A stretch of DNA of 64,000 bases from Meandrina meandrites (lineage: Eukaryota; Cnidaria; Anthozoa; Scleractinia; Meandrinidae). Below are positions 11,201 to 26,200 of the stretch, one piece after another; within the stretch, counting starts at the first letter, position 1; every line of letters starts with the position of its first letter. Location of the stretch: NCBI GenBank assembly GCA_963693305.1, contig OY855913.1, positions 12,299,201-12,363,200 of the forward strand, written 5' to 3'. The notes beneath the pieces are model-generated. The model was not told the origin of the DNA and did no database searches. It saw only the letters and a list, made by a program, of their open reading frames with translations. Both the position numbers and the translations under genes were made by a program.

Positions 11201-14200
11201 GTAAGTAGCAATAAAGTACGAACAACGCTTGCAATAGCTGTGGAAGGGATTGAGTTTGACACTCAAGCCTGTATGTTAAGAATAAAAGGACGCAATGTTG
11301 AAGAAAACCAGTATGTCAAGGTAGCAAATTGTTATGCTTGTTTTTAACATTCACCTACACTGCTAGCCCAGCTGCCCCTCATCCCTCCTGGCCAGTTTGT
11401 TGTTTTTCATCAATGAGCAGAATCTAATCAGGAGTGCTGATTGGTCAACTAGCTAATTTACATAATGTATGCAAACCAAAAGGTCTAAAATAGTGTGTAT
11501 CTTTGACTTCATATGATGTTGCCATGGCAATGAATTTTAGCATTACAATGAACTCAATTTGTTAAGTGGTAACACTTGTACAAATTTGTACTAAAACATT
11601 TTCCTAAACATCAGTATAGCTGTGATAGAACATCAAAGGCAGGCATGTCTAATTCTGACTAAACCATTACAAGCCAACTTAACAAATTTTCATGAAAGAC
11701 GAAATTTGGTGAAATTTAAATTTAAGTAATCACAAACTTACGATTGAACTAGAAAGATATCAGACTGATCATATACCCAGAGAAAATAAATTACAGTATG
11801 TCCATTGTGCAAGATAATTCAATTAGAAAATGAAACACATTTCTTAGTTATCAAATTGTAGCAAATACTCTTTACAAAGACAGACATCCCTATTGCGCCT
11901 TTCAAAAACATGCGAACTCTGAAGTTCAAAGCTCAACTGATGATTGCGGCAATCACAATTATGGCGACAGCCAATAAACCTTGAAAAACAGAAACAAACA
12001 AAATTGATCGAAATCTGCCAATCACAACTGACAGACATTACCTTTTGACCCGGCTGAAGTGAACTTCTGGTTCCTGAGAGGTCCGCTTGGATGATTGACG
12101 GCAATGAAAAATGTGAACTGTTGGTTGAGGTTTGAATTTCAGAGTTTGCATGTTATTGAAAACCGCAATAAATTGAATCAACAAAATTATACCCGACTTT
12201 GAAAGGAAACCAACCTCAGAAAGCATCAACCTTTTATGAACTCTAATGATCATGATGCAAACAAGCTGGTGATGAGGGTTTTTTTCTTCATGTATGAATG
12301 TAAATTATATGATGCATTGTTATTATCAAGTGAAAATAATGTAACTTGATTAAGTTTTAATACTTGGGCATTGGTGCCTTAAAGTGGGTGGAGCCAAGCA
12401 ACATCTAGTACAGGAAAGGAGATGGCAACCCTGCAAGCGGCCACCACCCATACCCCCTATGGTGCTTGCATGAGGAGGGACCCACGAACAGGGTAAGATG
12501 GAACCTCCAACTCCAACAACCCCAAGCACCAGAGAACCCAAGCCCTTGCAACCAGCAAAGCAAAATATAAAAGCACTTACCAAGGCAGACACATAAAACA
12601 GCAAGACGATAAGGGATAACCCCTGCAATTAGACCTCCCCACATAGCATTTTCAGATAGAAGCGACATAAGTTAGCAAACTCTCATGGTGATCCTCTCCA
12701 CCCAAACTTCCAGTAGCTATACCCCCAAATCGAATGACTGCGTGTGAATGCCGCCAAACTTGTGCACGATGGCAAGGTGCCAAAAACGGCCCCATATTGT
12801 AAGATGAAGAAACAACAGTCCCCTCGCTCTGATCACGGTGGCTAAGAAGGCCGGGTCAGGAAAATACTACTACTAGGACTACTACTACCACTACCACTAC
12901 CACTACCACTACCACTACCACTACCACTACCACTACTGCTACTGCTGATGAAGACTACTACTTGTACTACTACTACTACTACCACTACTACCGCTACTAC
13001 CGCTGCTACTGCTACTAATACTACCACTACTACTGCTGCTACCGCTACTACTGCTACTGCCGCTACAACCGCTACGACCGCTACGACCGCTACTACCGCT
13101 GCTACCACTATGACCGCTGCTACCGCTACTACTGCTACTACTGCTACGACCGCTACTACCGCTACTACCACTACAACCGCTACTACCGCTACTACCACTG
13201 CTACTGCTACTACCGCTACTACCGCTACGACCACTTCTACCACCACTTCCACTACTACTACCACTACCACTACTTCTACTACCACTACTACTGCTACAGC
13301 TACATCAACGAAACACTCACAAAACCCAAAGAAACTGACTACTACTACTACTACTACTGCTACTGCTACTGCTGCTGCTGCTACTACTGATACTGCTACT
13401 GCTACTGCTACTGCTACCGCTACTGCTGCTGCTGCTCCTACTACTGCTACCGCTGCTGCTGCTGCTACTGCTGCTGCTACTGCTGCTGCTACTGCTACTG
13501 CTGCTACTGCTACTGCTACTGCTGCTACTCCTGCTGCTGCTGCTGCTACTGCTACCGCTGCTGCTGCTGCTGCTGCTGCTACTGCTACTGCTACTGCTAC
13601 TGGTGTATTGTTTCAGCAGGTTTCTATCCTTGGCATGATTTCATGCTGTATCTTCATTTAGTTGATTGTAGTGATTAATCAGCTAAGCCTGTTTTTGCAA
13701 AGTGGAAACAAAAGCAAGCACCCAAAATGAACTGCCTTTAAGTTTTTGAAGACAATTTAGGTAACCTTCAGTGCTTTTTATCATCACCAGATGGGTGCAT
13801 ACCATACAATAGATCTGGAACTAAATAGGAAATTCACACTTATAAAGGAATATTGGGATATTATAGCCCTGGAAAGAGTAGGTAAGTTTACTTGAAAATT
13901 ATGGAATAAATGTAGTTACATTTTTAACAGATAGCATGTTATCCACCATGTCCACCTTTTCATGTAATGATATTGCAAAAACTACATATTAATTTAACAA
14001 ATCTGCATTGTTTTAAGTTTGCAGATTATAATTGCCCTATATATACTTATAAGTTATCAAATATAGACCATTTGAATTATTATGTCAGACATCTTGTAGT
14101 TGTAGAAGAGATGATGTTTGCACAGAATAATTTGCTTTGACTATAGCAAATGATAAAATTATTGCATGTAAATTACGTGATCTGTAGTAACTTTGAAATA

Positions 14201-16435
14201 TGAAAATAACTTTTGAATGAGAGCATAACTGGGCAAGATATGATAACATTTTGGCATTCATTGTAGAGCAATATATTCCCTTTTGTTACTCGTTTCAAAT
14301 TGGAAAATTGTACACAATTTTTAGTGCAGAATGCACTATTGTGATGGTTGTGTGGAGCTGTCATCCACTAAACCACTAAGGCGCTAAGCGCTAAAGTACT
14401 AAGGTGTAAACTTTGATAGCCATTACGACTTCAACACGGACAAAGTATGTAATTCATTATGTATTCAGTTTTCAGTTCACACATGCGCAACATAGTGATA
14501 GAATTACCCAAGGGACACTTGTCACTACTTAGTATCTTAGCAACTAAAAGCAGGTTCGAAAATCAAGTGCCCAGTTTAATGTCCGCTAAAAACCTGTTTT
14601 GACTCCGATTGAACACATGGCGGCTTCAAGATTGATCTCGCCACTTCGCTGCTTACACGTGAATGTGCCGCTCGAAGACAAATTGCTACGCTGTGTAGAC
14701 AAAACACCAAAACCTTTAACTATTTTGAAAGTAGGCTTATCGTTACAATGAACATTTTGTAAACAGACTGACCATTAACATTTCAGCGTGACATAGGTCT
14801 GCCTATCTTCGACATCTTCGCGCGAAAGCTATGCAGTCATGAAAAGCCACGCAGTAAAAGTCTGTTTGTTAACTCGGTGAACGTTTATTACGCTCAAGTG
14901 AAAGTTTCACAAAAGATGGAAGAATCGATGGCAATATTTGCAGTGAATGTTTCATCTTTCTGTTCACATTCAAGAAAAACCCGGCAGAGTTGTGATTATG
15001 CAAATATAACCTTCTTCCAGTTGTTAAATAACATTTGAGCATGACAGCGTGTCCGTCTATCTTCACGCTTCGCGAATAATAATGCGAAGTCACGAAAAGG
15101 CTCAAATTAAAAGTTTGTTTCTTACTGTCTGAATGTTTATTATGATTGACTAAAAGTCTCACAGAAGATGAAGAAATTGATGTCAATTTTTGCAGGGAAT
15201 GTGTGATCTTTTGGTTCACATTCAATAAAATGCCGACAGAGTTGTGATTATGCAAATGTTGGCTTCCTCCAAGCCAGTTGTTTGTTTCAACTAGAATTTT
15301 TGACTCGCTTGTGATCTTTGCGGATAACAATTAAAGCTGTTTTTCGATGTGCATTTTCGTGAAATATTAAACATGAATGCATCAGACAAATTCAAACATT
15401 TGAGTCTTCACTCTTCCCACCTATTTGCATTTTTTATCGGCAACTGTTCGGTGTTACATTAGGCGGCGACTGTAAAAGCCACTTCCTCCTTCGCCATTCA
15501 GCATTCTAGTTCCTTTGATCGGCATTTTCTTTTTTGAGATTTTTGACCATTTTTGGCTGCAAAAGGTTTTAGCCTCTTATCATTCTTTGATTATATGAAG
15601 AATTGTGAGAAACACATCATCGCGACAATTGTTTACACATAGGCGCTTGCTTAGATTCGCCGTCAGATAACACTTGAGTGGGGTTCGCTGAATTACACAC
15701 TTTGTCTGTGTTGAAGTCGTCATGGCTGATTAAGTAATTAAGACGGAATCCGCCAGGACTTCGAGTAGTTGTTGGACAAAATTATGTATCAAAATTATTT
15801 ACACCTTATTGCAAGCTTTTGTGTTACTGCTTCAAATATCTTATCAAAACAAATCTTTTCTAACAACACCAAACATCCAAAAACCAATCTCGAAGTTCTG
15901 CTGAATTCCACTAAATCGCTTAAAAGACGCGAGCTTTTGCCTATAGCTTGTGAACATTAAATTTCATTTTCTCAGGCTCTGATAAGAAATTGTTGTACCA
16001 AAACTATTTACACCTTATTGCAAACTTTTGTGTTACTGCTTCAAATATCTTATCAAAAGAAATCTTTTCTAACAACACCAAACACCGAAAACAAATTTGG
16101 AAATTTCACTGAATTCCACTGAATCGCTTAAAGACGATTTTACAAAATGGCTGCACGTGAGAATTTCCCTATAGCTTGTGAACTTTGAAATTCATTTTCT
16201 AAGACTCTGATAAGAAATTGTTGTTGGTGTTATCAGTGATAATTACTTACATCTTTACCTTTTATTTAGGGTAGAAAATAACGCAAATATTATAGGATTT
16301 AAATTATTCTGGTACTCGATTTTTGTCCAACTTAAATAAATATTACTCAACTTCCTGGTGGATTCCGTCTTAATATCAATTAATAAAATTTACTCATTAC
16401 TTATTCTTATGAAGGGGGTAAGGGTTGGGGACTAC

Positions 16436-16483
<48 letters not shown>

Positions 16484-16495
16484 TCGAGGTCAGGA

Positions 16496-16526
<31 letters not shown>

Positions 16527-19500
16527 TCCTGACCGAGAGCCAAATATTTTCCCGTCTGGCCCGACCTAACTCAGTCAATAAGCATTTTATCATATGACCA
16601 CTAATTTTCTTTCTTTTTATTGTTTTCCATTCGTTGATGCAGACGCCGCAGCCCATTTCGCGCGCATTTTGAAAAGCCAATGGTAGCCCGTAATGTTTTG
16701 GAGAAGCCAGTGAAGTGCATTTGAACTGCGGTGCGCACAGAGTATTCAAACTTCTGTTGAAATTGTCAAAATTACAACCAAATCTTCAAGTTTTAGCTTC
16801 ATTCCAAGGAGATTTCAACCCGGCCAAATTCTTTCTACATGACTGCAGTTAGTAGAAATTTCAAAGCAACGTTTAAGGATTACGACAATGTAAGCTAAGG
16901 CTGAATTGAGTAACAAAGCGACGGTTATTCTTGAGCAGAAATTCATCCTAGTGCTTGGTTTGAACGAGAGGATTGATTAATTTTCAACCAAGAAGTATTT
17001 TGGACGTTAAGAACAACAATTCTAATGGGACAGTTTGATGTTGGAATAGGTATGTACAAGCAGCTGAGGATTTTGCTTCGCATCGTTTCCCCGTTCGGGC
17101 TTCAGCTTCAAGTTGTTTTCTTTATCACTGAGGATCCTAAGTGTCTGTCGTTTCTGCCTATAGTCATTGAATTCGTTAGTTCCTCGATGATGTTGAACTC
17201 TACTTACGGTTCTCTTCCAGTTAGTGGCTAAAATACTTCGTGAGAACTAGTGGAACACTGTGTAAGGTTAGTCGTTAAACACAGTCTTACATGTAACCGC
17301 ATTTTCTTTGTTGTGATTGAAGAATTACACAGCTGCAGAGTTTCAAACTGAAGAAGAGAAATTATCTTGGCATTCGTATTTTGACTTCAGTGCTTATCAA
17401 TGACTACGGCTTTATTTAGAAACCACAGAATACGTTTATGTATGAGTGTGTAGTTTTTATGGCCGCTTTCATTTCGATTTTATTGATGTTGTCAGGAGTT
17501 GTTTTGTCGGATAAATTTATGCAGTTCTTCATCATTTGCCGAGTTTGAACATGTTTTGTTTTAAATTTCAGCGCTTGCAAAGTAGCTGGATATTCTTTGC
17601 TATCGGAATAATCTTCAGAATAACTATCGCTCATTTTGAATTCAAGATTATCAAATCCTATTGTTTCAAATTCCATCGCGCGGCAGTCGCGGGTCCGTAC
17701 GCTTTTCTAGTGGGGCCGTATGGCTTTTTCCACCCTTTTAGATGAAGGCGTATGGCCCTCATACTGGACTTTTTTTCTTATGGTTTTCCAAGGAAATAGC
17801 GCGCGGGTCCGTACGGGTCATATGATAATTGACTATATGCACTAGGTAAAACGTGGGGTGTCTCTGTGTTACTCTGATGTGAAGCACACAAAAACTATAT
17901 ATTTGTTTCTGAAAGCCCTACACTGTCCTTGTGGTACTATTCTTCCAAGAACAGGGAACTTTGCGATAAATGCGTGCACAGAAGATAAGTTGCATTCTTG
18001 AACCCTCACGAATGTCACATGCCTTTCTCTGTGGTATGATTGTTGTAGACTCTGTGGTACCACAGTTAATTAAATAAGACTTTATGCCATCTTTATTCTT
18101 CATGAACCAAAAAAACCTTTCTGTTTATTATTTTATACCATCAGTGTTTTAACTGGTTTTATTATTGACAGTAAAACAACTGCCATCAAACTCTCCCAGA
18201 ACCCCTATCAACCATGAAACAAATATTTCAGCTAACTGTGCTGCGCTTTGGAAACCCTTTCGAAAGATATGTTTTTCTTTTTTATTTGATCCATCTATTA
18301 CTTTTCAAGAAACAACTTTCATGACAGTTGAATTGAAACATCATACATTATGTTAAAACTCAGTCAAGCGGCAAAATAAGACAACCCATTATGGATTGCA
18401 CTGATTGGCTAAAAGTGTGACAGGTCAGACAACGGGAGACTGCTGGGGATGTTAAGGCATTCAAGAGTGTGTGTAGGAAATCGAATTTTAACCAGCTGAA
18501 GTTTTAATTCATAGGGATTCAAGTTTTCTGGTTTCTTGGTCCCAAAAATAATTCAATTGTTAAAATAACGATTAATAAAAAAACATGTTTGAAAGAAAAA
18601 CAAAAGTATCATGTGACATACTTTGAAGTGAAAAACAAAAGTTTCACTTTATTACAGTGTTTTTCAGAAAACAAAAGTACCATGTTGAAAACGAAAAAAT
18701 TTGTGTTACGGTAGTAAAGATAAGCGTTCATATCATGTCTGGTGTTTTAATGTCTTATTAAAAGTGGAATAAGATAAACAAACAAAATACAGTCAAACCG
18801 ATATTAAGAGACCTCCCATTAAGCAGCCATCCTTTATAAAAAGGTCAGTTGTCAAAGTCCGGAAACTATTGTCGGTATAATACTGTAAATAAAACCCCTT
18901 TTAAGCGGCCACCTAAGCAGCTGTGGGCACTTAACTGCCGTCCCAATGAGCATTCTTCTATTGTTTTTGCCCCTATTTAGCGGCCTGCAAAAATGCAATT
19001 AACAAAGTTTGGCTTTGTCTTCAACAAATTCTGACAGACAAGAGTCTAAAATAGAAAGTGATGACTAAAAAAATAACTCAAACACAAGTTTGTTGTCATC
19101 TTCATGTGATTTTGGGATTCATTTCCACACTATTTTGTATTGAAATAACATAACCTTTCTAAAAGGTTAGCAGCCAAACCGCAGTCTATTAAGCGGCCAC
19201 TTGCCATTCCCCAGAGGGTTGCTGCTTAATAGGGATTCTACTGTACATAAAACCACCATACTTTTAATTAATCAACCACTTCGCATTCTCCACTGCCTTT
19301 GAGTCTTTGAGTTATACCGGTACTGATGATTATCTTGTAGTGGCTTTGATTGCACAAGTGAATTCGCCATTTGGTGAAGAAATTTAACCAGCATGCATCT
19401 GTTAAGAGAAATTAAAATTGCATGAAATATCAAGGTAGGAACCACAGCCTCAATCACAGCCTGCAATGTTTTGTTTGTCAGAAAAATGTAGACTGAGGTA

Positions 19501-20187
19501 GCTTTCCTATGAATTTCTTTAAAGCAATTCAGCAAACCCCAAGCAAAACAACAAACAGTCAGTGTTATTTGTTAGTCATAATTTGGTGCAAACTTTGCTA
19601 CAACTACCAGAAGTCTTTGTGCATTAATTTTGATGCCATAATGCAAATGGTCTATTCTATTACAATTCAAACCAGCTTCTTCTATTGAAAACAAAGCCAG
19701 CTAGGACCTCAGCTATTTTGTAACAACTATTAAGATTATATCTAGCTGTTGAATGTTGACAGATAACAGACGTTTATTGTAATGTAATAAGTGTTTTGTG
19801 TGCCTCAGACATGGCTTGTGATCCAACACAGCATGCTGATCTTGGAGCTATCTTACTTCATGAAGGTAGGTACTTATTTAAAATAAATACACTTACTATT
19901 TTTTATTAGTATTTGTTTGAAATATACAAAACCCTTACAGGACATTACAATCGCTGGGCTTTTGTTAACTTCGTAATACATTATTCTTCAGGTCTGTGTC
20001 ACATCTTGTTAGTTACCTCAAGTATGACAATTGTTAGAGCTAAAATTGATATGAATATTCCAAGAAAGAGAAAAGGATTCTGTAGTCAACATGACAAGGT
20101 TAGTGTTATGACAAGTGTCACCCACATGAGTATTATTTATTCATTAAAATGTTAAGATGATAGTCTAATATTGTTCACTATCTGAAA

Positions 20188-20261
<74 letters not shown>

Positions 20262-23200
20262 TTAAAATTATTATTAGGAACAATTACCTTCCAACTTACT
20301 CACTTCACTACGCTGCACTTACGTTCAGCCAAGTTTTTTTTGTCTTGGAGGTGTTTTGGTTTTGTTTTTTCCTCTTAGGTTAACACTCTTCTCTTCTGAA
20401 AATGTACGAATTTCTCATTTTAGTTACTACTGCTGAAACAACCAAGAGAAATTGAAATTTCATTCTCCCTTATAAACTTCCGCCATTGTCAACTTGAAGT
20501 TTACAGAGCTGATGCTATACGCTTTGTGCTGATTGGCTTATCTCTATCACATGTCGTTTCTTTGTGCATTTGATTGGCTGAGAGTCAGCTTGGCAGCTTG
20601 TGCATAAGCCCTAAAAGAAACTATCCAAATTTATCCTAAATTGGACAGCTCTCAGAAATTACAAGATAATAGTTTTGCTTGCAATATAGGATTTACTGAC
20701 AGCTATATAATTACTTAGTTAATACAGATGTTGGCTATGCATGTATTCAAGCTACAGTGCTGTGTGCTGTACCATTGCCAATAGGTAGAGTTTTTATGAT
20801 TAATAATTAATCTTAAAACCTTATCAAGTGGCAACTGTACAGCATAGAATGCTGTTAATATAGGGCTTACTGTAGTACAATATATTGTAACATATTTATT
20901 TTGTTGTTGTTAAACAGGGCCTGCTTAAGTTTTATGATACAATTATCCAGGGTATTCTCAGGCACTTTAATTTTGAGGGTAAGTTCTCTAATGCATCTTA
21001 CAGTGTTAATATGATAATAAACCAGCAACAATGAAATGTATAACTTCATTTGTTAACTCAGTAATACATAGAGAATACAACATAGCCACATGGGTACCAA
21101 TTAATTTTTATCTTCAAGTTCTGATTATTGAGAAATAATATTCATTTGGCATTAAAAGATAAAATTCCTATCTCAAGCAACAATTTTACAGTTTGTTGTT
21201 TGATAAAACAGTTTTCTTATTCCAGTGGTCACCTAACCTGAGCCTTAGTTTGCAAAAAAATAATGTCATGACAATTAGCTTATGGAAAACTGAGTACCTT
21301 TTATCCAAACAATATATCCATGGAGGAATAATGCAGTATTTGGAGTGAACAGTCTATAGTTTTTAAAATGTAGAATCAGTTTTCTTTAAAACAGCTGTTT
21401 GCTTTCACCAATTTCACCCTCCAGTTTGCGATTGCATTATAGTTACACAAGATAACATACAGTACCTTTTGATTTATTTCTCTTTTTAGTCCTCAAGTGC
21501 ATTCTTGTTGCTAGTCCTGGTTTTGTAAAGGTTAGTAGTTCACAAAAAATGTACCGATTACCTAAGGAGCTATATTTGTTTGTTTTGACCTGTGTGTAGT
21601 GAATATTAACAGATGGCTATATAAGGTGGTCCACAACAATTTGGACCAAACCCATCCTTGGTATTCTATTAGCTTGCCTAGTGATGAGGGGGGAGGGGGT
21701 GTTTGCTGTTTAAGCATTTATCAGTAAACAAAGTCAAATCCAACAACATCAAAACATTTCTTACAGTCAAGTGTCTCGAACCGTAGCCACCCGAATAAGT
21801 TTTTGACATCTTCTTGGCAAGTTTTTGATTAGTTTGATGGCTTCCGCTTGCACAACGGTTCATACAAACGATCTAGTGTGAAACGTTCAGTTTCAACCAG
21901 ATTTACAAACCCAAAGACATTTCCTGTATGAAAAGTTAAGTTTGACCAAATTTTTGTTGGCACAAAATTTATTTATTGCCAGTTGAACTTGGCATAATTG
22001 CTTGTGCGAAACGCTGTTTGAAACCCTTTCAAACTCTGACGTTTGAAGACGAATCATGCAACAGTTGTTACCCCACCTTCCATTTTTCAAGGCATCTGAT
22101 TGGTAGTTTAAAGCAACCGGAAGCTGTTAAACTCATCAAAGTAATCAAAAACTTGTCAAAAAGATGTCAGAAACTTTGTTGGGTGGCTACGGTTGGAGCA
22201 CTTTTTTCAGGCTTCATTTCCCATGAGACTGTAGCCTGTTCCAGGCACTCGGTTAGTGGGGAGCAGCGTGAAACACGTCAAGCCCCTGGCTATTTTCCCG
22301 CGCGGCGTTCATCACGCAATCCCGACTTTTGTGCTGCTCCCCACTAACCAAATGCCTGGAATAGGTTAGCTAGACTTTTTTGTATTCTCGGTATTGGACT
22401 GGAACTAGCTTGCAATAGAGGCTAATGCGGGGAATATCCTTAAAAAGACCTTCATGTGATTTGCATTTGAAAAGATTCCCTGCATTAGCCTCCATTTCAA
22501 GCTCGTTCCAGTCCAATACTGAATACGAAAAATTAAATTGGTCGGATTACGGTAAGGATTGTGTCATTGCATGTTTCTCTCCACCATGCAAAATAATTTC
22601 ATTTATTTTGTCTTCAATTTGTTCAGTGGTAAAACCTTTTCAGATTTGTCAAGTTATTCCTCAACATTTGTGTACCTGTGATAGACTACCAAAGATGGGA
22701 ATGTTAAAGCGTTTTTTTAAAATGTAGGTATTTATATTAAAGTACTTTTGATTGGACTCTAGGATCAATTTTGTGACTACATGTTCCAGCAAGCTATAAA
22801 GAATGAGTGGAAATTAATCACAGAGAACAAATCCAAATTTCTTTTGGTGAGTAGGCATGTATGAGCAATTTTTGTGTTAAGTAGGCACTAAGTAGTGTTT
22901 GGAAGAAAAGTTTTTGGAGCTGTGTGCTATAGAAATAAGGAGTTAACTTTTGTGGCGTTAGGTGGAACATGCAAATTATATACCAGTAGGTGGGAACCAA
23001 CCTATCAATAGTCAAGTTCAAAGGAACAGTCAATTTAAAATTTGTTACAGAAACTTAAGATGAATTACAAATATGCATGTTAGTTAATTAAGATTGTTTT
23101 TGTTTTACTTTGTTTGTTAGGTTCATTCATCCTCAGGCCACAAACATTCCCTAAAAGGTGGGCCAATAATTAAACCATAGCTGTTACCTGGTAAAGCACT

Positions 23201-26200
23201 GTCACGGCCTAATCCGTACTGGTTGTCAGCTAGGGATTTCTATTGTGAGCAGAGAACGTCTAGGAATTAGGCTAGCACTATCATGAATAAGGGAAGTACA
23301 CTAGTTTATACCTGTCTAACCAGTTTGTTATTTTCTTTGACATGAAATGCAGAAGTTCTCGCTGACCCTACAGTTACTGCAAAGCTTGCAGACACAAAGG
23401 TAAATGTATAAAACTGAATTACTGACCTGATTACTGCATAAACTGAACTTGTATACTGGGCAAAGTCGATAGCGTATGTTTGAAATAATGTGGCTATGAA
23501 CAAAGGCCCAACGTATCTTTCTAATTTAAAACTTATGATCATGAAGGCTGGAAAACGGTCTTTTCTGTCTTGTTTGTGTCTCTAAAATCATTCCTAATTA
23601 GCTATGTTCTAAACGAGCAGGGGACTGGGTACGAACATATTTTCTCTTCGGTACAAACATTCAATATCGATTGAATTGAAAAATGGGGCACGTCATCTGA
23701 AAGAGCATCCAAAAATTAGTAGATTCACCAAATTTGACGGTTATTGGTTTAAACCCAAAGGCATGGTACACTTGATATTGTTTGGAGGGACAGGCGTCCT
23801 CCAATCCATACTAAGCTCTCTTATTTTAAAAGTGTACCATGCCTTTGCGTTTAAACCGATAACCATCAAATTTGGTGAATTTACTAATTTTTTGATGCTC
23901 TTTCAGATGACGTGCCCCATTTTCAATTCAATCGATATTGAATGTTCGTACCAAGAAAAAATATGTTCGTACCCAGTCTCCTGCTCGTGTAATTTCCATG
24001 CTTATGTCAGACAAAAACAAACACAAACTGTTGTGCAGTGTAATTACATAGCACCCTCCCTTGGCCCTCTTCGTAGCACACCCCTGGGTCTTGTCACAGA
24101 ATAGTGACATAAGATAACCCAGATCTGGAAGCAAGCTAACAAGCATTAAAATGATATTCGAGAATCTTTGCTGACTTGAATATTTGTAATCATTGTAATT
24201 GTAGGCGGCAGGTGAAGTCAAAGCGTTGGATAATTTCTTCACAATGCTGCAATCAGAGCCTGACAAAGCTTATTATGGGTTTGTTCACCAGATCATACAA
24301 AATATCCATTAGTGGTAAATTTTAAGTTTACGCATACTGTAGTAAGTAACTATATTCGGTTTGTGGTGAGCATGACCTTGCACACGCTGATTGGACGCTT
24401 TCAACAATGAGGCACCAGGTTCTTATACTGCGGGATCAATAGTGTTGAAAGGTCGTGACAAGCTGAATACATCTAACATGACCTTTGCTTTTACAAATAA
24501 TGTTTATGTCACGGATAGCACACTTTGAAAATTTAGCCTCCCAAGCTTATCATTTACAATTCTTCTCTATCGTAAAAAGTCTTCTTCCATTTTGTTTTAC
24601 TATTACATCTTCAGTGTTGTTGTTGTTATTTTGTCTTTGCAAGCTTCTATTTCGAGGGTTCCCTCAATATGAAGGAAATATTGTTCGTCCCAAAAAAATA
24701 CTCAATGTATCGTGACGTGATCCCTTTCTGCTGACATACGAACTTTAACGTACCTGTTTGCACACTTCCTTTACCCCATAATAACGTCTGGAAGTAATTT
24801 TGGAATGTTGTGTCGCTGCCTGCATTCAGAGGCGAGTTAATCAACTTTCCCATGTTGCACTGTTATGTCGTGCGAATGCCAATGAGAGCCACCAGATTTA
24901 GCAAGCAGGTATCATAATCCAGATGGCACAGTTCATTCTAACCTGAGATCATGCCCTTCCAACTGACCTTTCGATCAGCAAAAAAAGAGAGAACGCTTCA
25001 ACGCAGGTTAATTTCATTCTGATTGGATGGTTTTCGGGATTCTCACGTGAGGTCATCCCGAGGTTTCAGCAAAGCTCATAGCTAAAAATAGAAACGATCG
25101 ATGAGTCGTTGACTAACTGAGATATATTTCATAAGTGCAATAAATTGTGATATGAATCCACCTGTTAGAATAAAGTACAACTTGTAGAGTAATCGATCTA
25201 AAAGACGCAAAAAGAGACAAAACTCCTGAAGTCTTGAGGTTAGAGCAATTTTCCCTTGAGTGCCGAAAGTAATTCGCTTTAGTTTTGGTTTTGCATTACT
25301 ACGCCCGGTGATTAGTTTGGAAAACTCGCGCCATCTTCTCAACCAATCAGAAGTAAAACCAAAACCAATCGTGGCTTGTTCGCACGCATTTTCCCGCGCT
25401 TTCTACCGGCTGCACGTATTTGCTTCCAGTTTTGATTGGTTAAAAGTACTGAATTTTCCGTCTTCTTTTTGATTGGTCAGAGTGATTTGCGTGAATGATT
25501 TTACCAAAAAGAAGTTGGTATGAACCAATGCGCATGTTGTTACCTTCGATTTTAAATTACTATTGCTACTTGTAGTGTATTCTTGCAATTTCATTCGCGT
25601 CTGTTTACTTTCAATGCAACACTCCATATAAAGATGTATTCTCTTAAATGATGTTTCAATGTGCAATCACCTAATGATATTATTTCGTTGTACTGAAGCC
25701 AGGTTTGCTTCTACCTTTAGTATAGGACATATTGAGAAGGCAAATGAGGCAATGGCTGTCGAGACTCTTCTTGTCACAGATGAACTTTTCAGGTTAGAAA
25801 AGAACCAAAGTTATGTTTGAACGAAATGCTTCCTTTCATTTTGGACAAGTTTGCATTATAATGAAAAAAGTTGTTATCGACAGAAAAAGACAAGTTCAAT
25901 AGCTGTTTGAAGATGTTCAGTGGTTAAATTGTTGGTTTGTTTGTAATTCTAGGTCAACGGATCTACCAACCCGTAAGAGATACGTCAAACTTGTTGAAAG
26001 TGTCAAAGATAATGGAGGCGAAGTCAGGTTAATATGAACATGTGCATTAAATTAATCATCCGAGATACAATTGCACAAACAGTTCACCTGTTTTTTGTTT
26101 TTTTTTTGATGCAGGGTGTTTTCAAGTCTGCACGTTTCTGGAGAACGTACGTACACACTTTTCTAACATCCAGTATACGAAAATGTGCCTACTTGAACTT

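Noticed and set aside
12842..13661. 147-codon Val-rich and 237-codon Thr/Ala-rich frames
   Set aside because: Produced entirely by the trinucleotide repeat in a pelota intron.
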